Origin: Dyadobacter fermentans DSM 18053
Lineage (GTDB): Bacteria > Bacteroidota > Bacteroidia > Cytophagales > Spirosomataceae
Direction of reading: 5' to 3'
DNA: 64,000 bases
NCBI RefSeq assembly: GCF_000023125.1
Contig: NC_013037.1
Coordinates: 1,178,001-1,242,000 of the forward strand
Made by a program: the position numbers and the translations under genes. The notes beneath the pieces are model-generated. The model saw nothing but the letters and a program-made list of their open reading frames with translations, was not told the origin of the DNA and searched no databases. The first letter of the stretch is position 1. Every line of letters begins with the position of its first letter. Below are positions 53,564 to 62,092 of the stretch, piece after piece.

Positions 53564-56500
53564 TTAGAAGTTAAGTTTAATACCCGCGGAGAATGTTCTC
53601 GGAACGGGGTACGACTCATCGTCGTTGTTCAGCTCCGTTCCGCCTCTTACGCCGGCGTCGGGGTTGTTACCCGGATATTTCGTGATCAGCAACAGGTTGG
53701 CCAGGTTGACGAAGATGCGTGCGTCCGACAGGATTCCATCCACTTTGGGCAGTGTATATCCGATCGTCACGTTCTTGATCCAGGTGTGGCTGCCATCGTA
53801 AACATAGCGTTCGCTGCTCTCGCGTGACCATTTGAAATAATCCGTTCCGCCTTGAGAGTTTTTCGCATTGGGGTTAGAACCCGGGTTATCCGGCGAGCGC
53901 CAGCGGTCTTTCGCTTTTTCGAGCACGTTGAAAACGCCGTCCATGTTCATGGTCGAAGCCTCAATGTTCCGGTAGATATCGAACTTGTGGGCGCCCATCA
54001 GCAACACGCTCACATCAAAGCGTTTGAAGTCCGCTCCCACGGTCCAGCCCCAGTTGAATTTCGGGTTAGGGTTACCGATTTCGGTCATGTCTTTGGTATC
54101 ATACGACACAATGCCATCCGGGCCGCCGTCGGGCGCTCCGTGCAAATCGGCGAATTTCATGGCTCCCGGCACAGCGCCTTCCTGCAGCGGTGCGGCGTCG
54201 ATCTCGGCCTGGGTGTTGAAGATACCCAGCTTGCGGTATCCGAAGATCATCCCGATGGGCCGTCCCACCTGCTGAATGTTATAGCCGCCATACTGGCTTC
54301 CTTGCAGGATAAAGTCGTTTTGTCCGCGGATCGCCAGGATTTTGTTGCGGTTGAAAGTAATGTTTGCATTGGTACGGAAATTCACCTGTCCGATTTTCAT
54401 GCGGTAGCTACCGGCGATCTCAACTCCCTGGTTCTGAACCTTACCCAGGTTTTTCAAGGTAGAAGTAAAGCCTGAAACGGCTGGAATGCTGTACCCGAGC
54501 AACATGTCGTCGGTGATCTTTTTGTAATACTCCACCGTGAAAACAAGCCGGTTATTGAATGTGGTCAGGTCCAAACCGACGTTGAGCTGATTGGACTTTT
54601 CCCAGGTCAGTTCAGAATTGGCAAAACGTGTCACCGTCTTTCCGGGCGCCAGCGTGTTGTTGAAAACGTAGTTGTTCAAACCTAGGAACGCGAGGCTGGC
54701 ATAGTTGCCATCGTCGCCTGCATTTTGTCCCGTACCAAAGTTGTTGTTGGCACTTACCTGATAGGTGTTGTTACCCGTCATACCCCAGCTACCGCGTAGT
54801 TTCAAGTCGTTAAGCCAGGCTGCTTTGGGGATAAACGGTTCCTCCGAAAGCCTCCAACCCACCGAAACCGCCGGGAAGTTGCCGAACTGATGCCCTTCGC
54901 TGAAACGGGAGCTGCCCTCGCGGCGGAATGATGCCGAGAACAGGTAACGATCTTTGAATGAGTAGTTCAAACGTGCCAGGTAGGCAAGCATAGTCCATTT
55001 GCGCTCCATCGAGTTGGACGAACGGATGGTCGCATTGCCGAGGAACGGAGCGAGGTCATCGGGGAATGTGTTACCGGAGCCGTACAAACCTCTCACGATC
55101 TCCTGCTGAGCGGTGTAGCCGAGCATGGCATCGAGATGGTGGTTTTCGCCGAAATTGACATTGTATGTAAGCAACTGGTCCGCCGTGTAGTTACGCAGCT
55201 CTTCCGCATCGTCACGCTCGGTTGCAATCCGTGGCGGCGCGCCGTTGGTGCCCGTTGCAATAGCCAGACCGATCGTGGAAGGAACGAACTCCTTGTATTT
55301 GTTATAATTGATCTTCGCATTCACCGACGTCCTGAATTTCAGGCCTTTGGCAATGTTGAAATCAATGTAGCCATTCGCGAGTACGTCGGCGATGTTGCGG
55401 TCGCGGCTTATCGCTTTCAGCAAGTACAATGGATTGGGAAAACCGAAAATATCACCCACGCCATTGTAGTACGGGATCAATTCACCCTTTTCGTCGTAAG
55501 CCGGATACCGCGGGTCGCTGATGAGCGTCAAACCCACCAGCGCGCTCCGGCCGTCCGTAGCCGCGAGGCTCGACCGTGAGTAGCTACCTGCGATATTGAC
55601 ACCCATCGAAATGAATTTGTTGACGTCGCCTGCCAGGTTCGTGCGAACGGACGCACGGTCGTAATCCGTGTATTTCAATGCACCTTCCTCCTTGTAGTAA
55701 CCAATGGATACCATTGATTTGATGGGCCCTTTTCCGGATGATAACGATACATTCACATCGGTATAAGGCGCATTGTTGTTCAGGATGAGGTCAAACCAGT
55801 TGGTGGAATACTGGGTGTTTTCAGGGTTGCGGAAGTCAGCGGGGATCTCCTCAATGGTAGGCTGCCGCTTGTTAGCCAGTACGTACCGGCCGATAAAAAC
55901 TTCCTTCTTAAACTGCGCGAAGTCCTGGCCATTCAGCACTTTGGTTTTGCGGGCGTCGGGCACATTCTGAATTCCGTAATCGACTGACACATTAAGATTT
56001 GTTTTTCCTTCTTTGGCCGATTTGGTCGTGATCAGAACCACCCCGTTGGAACCGCGTGCACCATAAATGGCCGTGGATGCGGCATCTTTCAGGACGGTGA
56101 TCGTCTCGATGTCGTTGGGGTTGAGGTTTTGTCCGACCGATATACCAACAGGAAAGCCGTCGATTACATACAACGGGTCGCTGCCTGCGCCAAGCGAACT
56201 GATCCCGCGCACCTTTACTTCAAACTGCTGGCCCGGGGTCCCGCTCTTTTGTTTGATGATCACCCCCGGCGCCTGGCCCTGGATCATTCGGGTAACATTC
56301 GACTTAGGAACTTCCCCGATATCCTCCATATTAATGTTGGATACTGCCGAAGTGATGTCGCGCTTGCGCTGGGTGCCGTAACCCACTACCACCACTTCTT
56401 CCAATGCTTTGTTGTCCACAGCTAATTGAACGTCCAAATTCGTCTGATTTCCCACTGTAATCTCTTTTGGTACGTACCCGACGAAGGAGAAAACTAAGAT

Positions 56501-56797
56501 TGGGCTGCCCGAATCAGGGACATTAATGGAGTAGCGGCCGTCCGTATCGCTCACAGTTCCGGTGCTGGAACCTTTCACGATTACACTCACGCCCGGAAGG
56601 CCGGCGCCATTTTCGTCAGTCACTTTTCCGCTCAGAGGGCGGTCCGCGGTGACCGTAATTACTTCATTCAGCGGCATAGCACTCGCCCTGACTTCATGGA
56701 AACCAGCGAATGCGACGCCGACTAACACCTGGCCGAGCATAAGCTTGCGAAGCGAACGGCAGCCGGTGTCGAATCTTGATTGTCGAGGTAGATTCAT
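53564..56797 (-). CDS. SusC/RagA-family TonB-dependent receptor with long N-terminus
   Basis: Outer-membrane importer of 1077 residues. As in the receptor at 41640-44885, a polar lead (MNLPRQSRFDTGCRSLRK) precedes the hydrophobic segment LMLGQVLVGVAFAGF and a linker before the regulatory-like domain (LSGKVTDENGAGLPGVSVIV). Plug region includes EEVVVVGYGTQRKRDITSAV and signature YGARGSNGVVLITTK near residue 244. The protein ends in KLNF. Downstream SusD follows by 11 bases. The gene has promoter-like motif C about 225 bases upstream and a long leader with an inverted repeat. Confidence 0.92.
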   Translation of the reverse strand: MNLPRQSRFDTGCRSLRKLMLGQVLVGVAFAGFHEVRASAMPLNEVITVTADRPLSGKVTDENGAGLPGVSVIVKGSSTGTVSDTDGRYSINVPDSGSPILVFSFVGYVPKEITVGNQTNLDVQLAVDNKALEEVVVVGYGTQRKRDITSAVSNINMEDIGEVPKSNVTRMIQGQAPGVIIKQKSGTPGQQFEVKVRGISSLGAGSDPLYVIDGFPVGISVGQNLNPNDIETITVLKDAASTAIYGARGSNGVVLITTKSAKEGKTNLNVSVDYGIQNVPDARKTKVLNGQDFAQFKKEVFIGRYVLANKRQPTIEEIPADFRNPENTQYSTNWFDLILNNNAPYTDVNVSLSSGKGPIKSMVSIGYYKEEGALKYTDYDRASVRTNLAGDVNKFISMGVNIAGSYSRSSLAATDGRSALVGLTLISDPRYPAYDEKGELIPYYNGVGDIFGFPNPLYLLKAISRDRNIADVLANGYIDFNIAKGLKFRTSVNAKINYNKYKEFVPSTIGLAIATGTNGAPPRIATERDDAEELRNYTADQLLTYNVNFGENHHLDAMLGYTAQQEIVRGLYGSGNTFPDDLAPFLGNATIRSSNSMERKWTMLAYLARLNYSFKDRYLFSASFRREGSSRFSEGHQFGNFPAVSVGWRLSEEPFIPKAAWLNDLKLRGSWGMTGNNTYQVSANNNFGTGQNAGDDGNYASLAFLGLNNYVFNNTLAPGKTVTRFANSELTWEKSNQLNVGLDLTTFNNRLVFTVEYYKKITDDMLLGYSIPAVSGFTSTLKNLGKVQNQGVEIAGSYRMKIGQVNFRTNANITFNRNKILAIRGQNDFILQGSQYGGYNIQQVGRPIGMIFGYRKLGIFNTQAEIDAAPLQEGAVPGAMKFADLHGAPDGGPDGIVSYDTKDMTEIGNPNPKFNWGWTVGADFKRFDVSVLLMGAHKFDIYRNIEASTMNMDGVFNVLEKAKDRWRSPDNPGSNPNAKNSQGGTDYFKWSRESSERYVYDGSHTWIKNVTIGYTLPKVDGILSDARIFVNLANLLLITKYPGNNPDAGVRGGTELNNDDESYPVPRTFSAGIKLNF

Positions 56798-56962
56798 ACG
56801 TTTAGGATTGGAATAGTTAATGATTCATTCAGTAAAAAGGGTGTCATGCCTGAGGTTTGGTCATAGAAGTCGGGTTTAAGTGGAACATGAGAGCCGGGTG
56901 GCTGGAAACGGTGATAACAAAATTCAAACATATCGCCGGAAGGCAAAATGGTTGGACATGAA

Positions 56963-56993
56963 GTACATATCGGCATTCGTGTTTGATATGTAC
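56963..56993 (-). promoter_or_regulatory. Inverted repeat in the susC-like leader
   Basis: GTACATATC (56963-56971) and GATATGTAC (56985-56993) are a perfect 9-bp inverted repeat with a 13-base loop. If transcription starts just below motif C (near 57016), it lies about 25-55 bases into the leader RNA; it could also be an operator. Function unknown. Confidence 0.45.
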
Positions 56994-57022
56994 AATTAAT
57001 GATTTGAATTATATTATTTTTG

Positions 57023-57064
57023 CAATAGTATCGGTATTTGAATATCATACTATCCTGTGCTGTC
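57023..57064 (-). promoter_or_regulatory. Shared promoter-like motif, copy C
   Basis: Minus strand reads GACAGCACAGGA, 22 bases, then TACTATTG. It matches copy A at both blocks, with TATTGCA after the -7-like element in both. It would give the SusC gene starting at 56797 a leader of about 220 bases. Confidence 0.65.
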
Positions 57065-57204
57065 CGGTAACAGCCAAAAATTGTACTCTGGAAACAATTA
57101 ATTTAACACTGGCTTCATCCTGAAAATTTAACGGACACGTAATCTGGTGATACACTGTGAAATGCGTATTTTAGAGTATTGGCGGTCAATCAATCAGTCA
57201 CGCT

Positions 57205-59115
57205 ATGATGAAAAATCTACGGTTCCGATTGTTCGTTTTCTCGCTGTTAATCTGGTTTACGCCGTTAACTTATGCCAACCACATTGTCGGGGGCGAGCTG
57301 CAAATGCGGCCGTCGGGAGGCGCCGGTCGGTACGAAGTGACATTGATCCAGTTCTGGGATCAGAACAACCTGACCATCCCCCGCCCCAACGTTTCCGGCA
57401 ACCGCGACGAATTTGCGAATTTGTACATTTACCAGAAAAGCAATAAGAGCTATAAAGCGACCGTCACCGTAGATTATCTCAAAACGGAACAGCTTACTTA
57501 CCAGAACCGCGCTTGCGCTAGCATCCGGTCACTCAACACATCCATCGGTTATTACAGAGGAAGCATCTACCTCGATCCGGCGAAATTCAATCATCCCGAC
57601 GGATATTTTATTGTTTGGGAACGCTGCTGCCGAAATGACGATATCAATAATATTGAAGATCCAGGCGACAGCGGAATGGTATTTTACCTGGAATTCCCTC
57701 CTGTGACCGTTGCTAATTCTTCACCCGTTCTCGTCGAGCCAAACGGACAGTACATTTGCAGCAACCGGTCGTTTTCGATGAATATGAGTGCGACCGATGC
57801 CGATGGTGACGAGCTTCGTTACTCGATCGCCACTCCGATGCGCGGCAATACCGACCCGAACAAGTCTATTGGCGACAGCCTTTCCAAAAGTTCCTACCCG
57901 CTGGTGAGCTGGTCGCGTGGTGTGAGCATCACCAATGCCATCCCCGGCCCAGGTCCGCTGCGGGTAGATGCCACAGGTAAGGTCACGGTCACGGCCGGCG
58001 CACTCGGGCTGTATGTATTCACCGTTCAGTGCGAGGAATTTAGAAATGGCAGGCGGATCGGGGTGGTAAGGCGTGATTTTCAGCTGCTTGTAATTGATTG
58101 CAACGACGATCAGCCCGAGCCACCTGTGATCAGGCAGAATGGCAATGCTGTTGCCGAAGTGACTTTTTGTCCGGAAATGCCGGTGGAATTGAGCACGGAC
58201 GATGCCGTGGATTGGTCGTACCAATGGCAACTGAATGGACTCAATATTTCCGGTGCGACGTCGGCGACCATTATGGTCAAAGATTCGGGAAGCTATTCGG
58301 TCGTGAAGAGTTATACCAAAAAGTGTTCACGCGATACGGCGTCTTCGGTAGTCCGGGCCACATTTGCCGAGCCGGTTGCCGCGGTGATATCTTATGGTAA
58401 GTCAACGATTTGTGTGGAAGATTCAACCGTGCTGCTGGCCAACGATGGTTTGATCGGCGCAGAGCAGACCTTAGTCTGGTACAAAAACGATGTGCAGCTG
58501 GAAGTGACAGACCCAATGCTGACTGTGCACGAACCGGGTCTATACGTCGTCGCGATTGATGATGAAGTTCCCGGCTGCCCGGGCAGGGACACCGTCGAGA
58601 TTATCAGGGACGACTTTGCGGTCGCATTGCCAGATCGCAAGGCGATCCAGGAAGATGGCCGCGACTTCATCACTCCCGTCGTAACGCCCGAGGCTGCATC
58701 CTATTCTTTCGCCTGGTCGCCGGGCGACGGGCTGTTGTCGGCGCAGGACGAAAAGGTCGCGCTTATTACCCCGGTCCGGGAGGAGGAGCTCTATCACCTT
58801 ACGGTTACATCAGCCGCTGGTTGCACCGTCGAGGATAGTGTGCTCGTGTACATGATGAAGCGGATGTACATCCCTTCATCGTTCACACCCAACGGCGACG
58901 GCCGGAATGATACTTTCGAGATTTTCAATGCGCGTGAGCAAATTGTACTAATGCGAATCTACAATCGCTGGGGCGAGCTGATTTACAAGACCGAGGGTTA
59001 TGAGCATCCTTGGGACGGCACTTATCGTAATGTTCCGGTGCCGGCGGGCAGTTATCCTTATATTATCAGCACGGAAGCGCAGGAAATTCAGGGAACAGTG
59101 CTTCTTTTGAAGTAA
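57205..59115 (+). CDS. Secreted surface protein with T9SS type B C-terminal sorting domain
   Basis: A 636-residue exported protein. Signal peptide at about 1-24 (LFVFSLLIWFTPLTYA); the mature part begins NHIVGGELQMRP, a start often seen in gliding-motility-type extracellular proteins of Cytophagales. Central Ig- or PKD-like repeats lie at about 310-550 (YQWQLNGLNISGATSATIMV; VWYKNDVQLEVTDPMLTVHE). The C-terminus from about 555 is a CHU_C/gliding-motility-type domain (MYIPSSFTPNGDGRNDTFEI, IYNRWGELIYKTEGY, WDGTYRNVPVPAGSYPYII) that directs type IX secretion. Start ATG 57205 or 57208. Function outside sorting is unknown, probably adhesion. Confidence 0.88.
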   Translation: MMKNLRFRLFVFSLLIWFTPLTYANHIVGGELQMRPSGGAGRYEVTLIQFWDQNNLTIPRPNVSGNRDEFANLYIYQKSNKSYKATVTVDYLKTEQLTYQNRACASIRSLNTSIGYYRGSIYLDPAKFNHPDGYFIVWERCCRNDDINNIEDPGDSGMVFYLEFPPVTVANSSPVLVEPNGQYICSNRSFSMNMSATDADGDELRYSIATPMRGNTDPNKSIGDSLSKSSYPLVSWSRGVSITNAIPGPGPLRVDATGKVTVTAGALGLYVFTVQCEEFRNGRRIGVVRRDFQLLVIDCNDDQPEPPVIRQNGNAVAEVTFCPEMPVELSTDDAVDWSYQWQLNGLNISGATSATIMVKDSGSYSVVKSYTKKCSRDTASSVVRATFAEPVAAVISYGKSTICVEDSTVLLANDGLIGAEQTLVWYKNDVQLEVTDPMLTVHEPGLYVVAIDDEVPGCPGRDTVEIIRDDFAVALPDRKAIQEDGRDFITPVVTPEAASYSFAWSPGDGLLSAQDEKVALITPVREEELYHLTVTSAAGCTVEDSVLVYMMKRMYIPSSFTPNGDGRNDTFEIFNAREQIVLMRIYNRWGELIYKTEGYEHPWDGTYRNVPVPAGSYPYIISTEAQEIQGTVLLLK

Positions 59116-59149
59116 TTGTGTCGAAATTGAATTTCCCTTCCGCAGTTTG

Positions 59150-59527
59150 TCACCCCTGTTTAAACTCCTGAAAAGTGCCATCTGAGTAGAAAATAAGCAC
59201 TTTTTCGATCTTCTTCTCTTGTAAAACCACCGGTTTCTCTTTCACGACATTCGTTTGTGCGGGCTGCGGCGCAGCAACGCTTCTTTTGCGCGATTCTAAG
59301 ACCGGTTCGTTGGCCATTGCGGGCAGCGGTTCGTCGTCGAGAATCCATTGAATGCCCAGATCGGGGAAGCGCTTCACAATTTTCTGGACCATGTCCAGGC
59401 TAGGCTTGTTTCTTCCGGCCAGTATATGAGACATGCTCGATCGCTGTATACCTATCTCGTCCGCAAACAACGATGGGGTGATATTTTTGTCAACTAGTAT
59501 CTGTTTAATCTTCTCCGTCAAGTCCAT
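59150..59527 (-). CDS. XRE-family helix-turn-helix regulator
   Basis: Small DNA-binding protein of 125 residues. The HTH is at about 15-60 (NITPSLFADEIGIQRSSMSHILAGRNKPSLDMVQKI, with the recognition helix around QRSSMSHIL). The rest is a basic, Pro/Gln-containing linker (KRSVAAPQPAQTNVVKEKPV) and a short C-terminal segment KVLIFYSDGTFQEFKQG that resembles a strand-turn-strand. Its targets are unknown. It is convergent with the T9SS-sorted protein gene (34 bases between stops). Confidence 0.85.
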   Translation of the reverse strand: MDLTEKIKQILVDKNITPSLFADEIGIQRSSMSHILAGRNKPSLDMVQKIVKRFPDLGIQWILDDEPLPAMANEPVLESRKRSVAAPQPAQTNVVKEKPVVLQEKKIEKVLIFYSDGTFQEFKQG

Positions 59528-59765
59528 TTCAGGTATTACATTTATAAATGCAAATGTAAATTTATTAAAAACTGTTCAATTTTAATAATGCAATTATGTA
59601 AACTATCACAATTTTACAATTATAAATTAAAACCGAAATCGAATTATTCACGGATGTAAATTGGCTTATCGTAAAAGGAACGCCTGTTGCAGAAACTAAA
59701 TGCATTCTAAAAGCCATGTTGAATGGTAGCATTCCGCTGAAAAAAGGCAGATTGGGCAAAAAATA

Positions 59766-59793
59766 AGAGCGGCATGACGAATCATGCCGCTCT
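59766..59793 (-). terminator. Terminator after dapD
   Basis: AGAGCGGCATGA (59766-59777) and TCATGCCGCTCT (59782-59793), perfect 12-bp stem, loop CGAA, followed on the minus strand by a T-run (59762-59756). It lies 33 bases past the dapD stop. Confidence 0.88.
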
Positions 59794-59826
59794 GAGAATG
59801 CGCTATTTGGATGTGTCTCCAGGAAA

Positions 59827-60642
59827 CTACACGGCTACGCTATTGTCGCGTAGTGCGTCATTCAGGGAAGTTTTGAGATCCGTGCTTGGTTTGCGCTTGC
59901 CGATGATCAGGGCGCAAGGGACATGATAGGTTCCCGCCGCAAATTCTTTGGGTAGCGTTCCGGGGATAACTACGGAGTCTTCCGGCACGTAACCTTTGTA
60001 CTCTACTGGTTCGCTGCCTGTTACATCGATGATTTTTGAGCTGCCTGTAATCGTAACACCGGCACCGAGAACCGCTCTTTTACCAACGCGCGCACCTTCG
60101 ACAACGATACAGCGCGAACCAATGAACGCGCCATCTTCTATAATAACGGGAGCTGCCTGGACGGGTTCGAGCACCCCTCCTATTCCTACGCCTCCGCTCA
60201 GGTGAACGTTCTTGCCGATCTGAGCACAGCTACCGACAGTCGCCCAGGTATCGACCATTGTTCCTTCGTCGATATAGGCACCAATGTTCACATAGGACGG
60301 CATTAGCACAACCCCCTTGGAAATGTAAGCACCATATCGCGCAACGGCCGGCGGCACCACGCGTACGCCTAGTTGCTCGTAGCCTGATTTTAGTTTCATT
60401 TTATCATGGTACTCAAAAATGCCAACTTCGCTAACATGCATTTGCTGGATGGGGAAGTAAAGGATGATCGCTTTTTTTAGCGCTTCGTTAACGATCCATC
60501 CGCCATTAGCATCCGGCTCGGCCACACGAAGCCTTCCCTTATCGACTTCCTCAATGATATCCCGGATAAAATTCTTTGCCGATTCATCTTTCAGTAATTC
60601 CCGGTTAGCCCAGTAATTTTCAATTTGTGCAGTGAAATCCAT
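59827..60642 (-). CDS. dapD: 2,3,4,5-tetrahydropyridine-2,6-dicarboxylate N-succinyltransferase
   Basis: Lysine and peptidoglycan precursor synthesis: transfers succinyl from succinyl-CoA to tetrahydrodipicolinate. 271 residues, normal for DapD. The N-terminal helical part runs to about residue 95; the left-handed beta-helix of hexapeptide repeats follows at about 100-225 (MPSYVNIGAYIDEGTMVDTWATVGSCAQIGKNVHLSGGVGIGGVLEP in that order, IGSRCIVVEGARVGKRAVLGAGV). The C-terminus contains VPCALIIGKRKPSTD. Single gene, with its own terminator; divergent from gap across 366 bases. Confidence 0.95.
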   Translation of the reverse strand: MDFTAQIENYWANRELLKDESAKNFIRDIIEEVDKGRLRVAEPDANGGWIVNEALKKAIILYFPIQQMHVSEVGIFEYHDKMKLKSGYEQLGVRVVPPAVARYGAYISKGVVLMPSYVNIGAYIDEGTMVDTWATVGSCAQIGKNVHLSGGVGIGGVLEPVQAAPVIIEDGAFIGSRCIVVEGARVGKRAVLGAGVTITGSSKIIDVTGSEPVEYKGYVPEDSVVIPGTLPKEFAAGTYHVPCALIIGKRKPSTDLKTSLNDALRDNSVAV

Positions 60643-61008
60643 GTTAAAGTATAAAGTTAATTAAGTTCATTTAATGCGGTCTTATACAAGCAGTTACGCC
60701 AAGATAAAGTTCGTTATCCTGGTAATGGCGATCTAAGTAAATAACAAATCATCGTCAGGGGAACCGAGTCGCAATATTATAGGTTATAACTATACAAACA
60801 AAATATAAACACGCGTAATAGAAACACTATTTGAATTAGCAAAACTCAACGCGGGAATTACTAAATTTAAGTTTATTTCCTGCTAATTTTACTAAAATCA
60901 ATGACATTTTCCACTTTATTTGCTTGTTCCTTTATATTTCCATCTATTACTTTTCATCCGCATACATTTTTATTAATATTGCGGCTGAAATAACCAATCT
61001 ACCTTGAT
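60643..61008. promoter_or_regulatory. AT-rich divergent interval upstream of gap and dapD
   Basis: About 366 bases of AT-rich sequence between divergent dapD and gap. For gap a possible Bacteroidetes promoter is TTG at 60924-60926 and TACTTTTC at 60948-60955 (near TAnnTTTG), 21 bases apart and about 54 bases before the ATG. This is a weak match and the only signal I can name. Confidence 0.3.
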
Positions 61009-62022
61009 ATGTCAAAAGTAAAAGTCGCAATCAACGGATTTGGCCGCATCGGCCGCCTTGTTTACCGTCAAATCTACAACATGGAGGGCATCGACATCGT
61101 AGCCATCAATGATTTGACCAGTCCAAAAGTATTAGCACATCTCCTCAAATACGATACCGCGCAAGGACGTTTCGACGCTGACGTTAAGCCTACCGATAAC
61201 TCAATCGTTGTAAACGGCGAGAATATCGTTATCTATGCACAACGCGATCCTTCACAAATTCCCTGGGCACAACATGATGTAGACGTTGTACTGGAATGTA
61301 CCGGTTTCTTCACCAGTGCAGAATCAGCAAGCGCGCACATCACTGCGGGTGCTAAGAAAGTTGTAATCTCCGCTCCTGCAACTGGCGATTTGAAAACCAT
61401 CGTTTTCAACGTAAACCACAATATCCTGGACGGATCTGAAACCATTATCAGCGGCGCTTCTTGTACAACCAACTGCCTTGCCCCAATGGCACAGGTGCTG
61501 GAAGAGCAATTCGGCATCGTAAATGGTTTGATGACCACCATCCACGCTTACACTAACGACCAGAACACCCAGGATGCGCCACATCCAAAAGGTGACCTGA
61601 GAAGAGCGCGAGCTGCTGCTCAAAACATCGTGCCAAACAGTACAGGTGCTGCAAAAGCGATCGGTCTCGTGTTGCCATCATTGAAAGGCAAACTCGACGG
61701 ATCAGCTCAACGCGTTCCTACGCTCACTGGCTCATTGACTGAATTGACGGCTGTTTTGGGTCGCGAAACTACTGTGGAAGAAATTAACGCCGCTATGAAA
61801 GCTGCCGCTAACGAAAGCTACGGTTACACAGAAGACGAAATCGTGAGCAGCGATATCATCGGTATCAGCTACGGCTCGCTGTTCGATGCTACGCAGACAC
61901 GCGTTCAGAAAGTAGGTGACGTTCAGTTGGTTAGAACTGTTTCCTGGTACGACAACGAAATGTCTTACGTATCCCAATTGGTAAGAACAGTTTATTACTT
62001 CGCGAGCCTGATCAAGAAGTAA
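61009..62022 (+). CDS. gap: Glyceraldehyde-3-phosphate dehydrogenase, type I
   Basis: Glycolytic NAD-dependent enzyme converting glyceraldehyde-3-phosphate to 1,3-bisphosphoglycerate; it also receives the triose from the KDPGal aldolase route. NAD-binding [12 protein letters not shown] at residues 9-20, catalytic Cys152 in [19 protein letters not shown] near 176, and the C-terminal [15 protein letters not shown]. 337 residues is normal. Codon use here (more T- and A-ending codons) differs from the accessory genes to the left, as expected for a highly expressed gene. Confidence 0.97.
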   Translation: MSKVKVAINGFGRIGRLVYRQIYNMEGIDIVAINDLTSPKVLAHLLKYDTAQGRFDADVKPTDNSIVVNGENIVIYAQRDPSQIPWAQHDVDVVLECTGFFTSAESASAHITAGAKKVVISAPATGDLKTIVFNVNHNILDGSETIISGASCTTNCLAPMAQVLEEQFGIVNGLMTTIHAYTNDQNTQDAPHPKGDLRRARAAAQNIVPNSTGAAKAIGLVLPSLKGKLDGSAQRVPTLTGSLTELTAVLGRETTVEEINAAMKAAANESYGYTEDEIVSSDIIGISYGSLFDATQTRVQKVGDVQLVRTVSWYDNEMSYVSQLVRTVYYFASLIKK

Positions 62023-62040
62023 CTGCTAGTCAAATACTGA

Positions 62041-62075
62041 AAAAGCCCGTTCTGGCATTGCCGGAACGGGCTTTT
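62041..62075. terminator. Terminator between gap and trmB
   Basis: AAAAGCCCGTTC (62041-62052) and GAACGGGCTTTT (62064-62075), perfect 12-bp stem with further inner pairing, 18 bases after the gap stop and 17 bases from the convergent trmB stop. T-runs on both strands let it serve both. Confidence 0.88.
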
Positions 62076-62092
62076 CTCTTTACTGGCGTCAC

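Larger units (their letters stand above)
56798..57204. other. Divergent interval with promoter motif C and leader hairpin
   Basis: About 400 bases between the divergent susC-like gene and the T9SS-sorted protein gene. It contains a perfect inverted repeat at 56963-56993, the shared promoter-like motif at 57023-57064, and a patch at 56870-56890 resembling the leader of the other SusC gene. No promoter for the + strand gene could be named. Confidence 0.55.
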
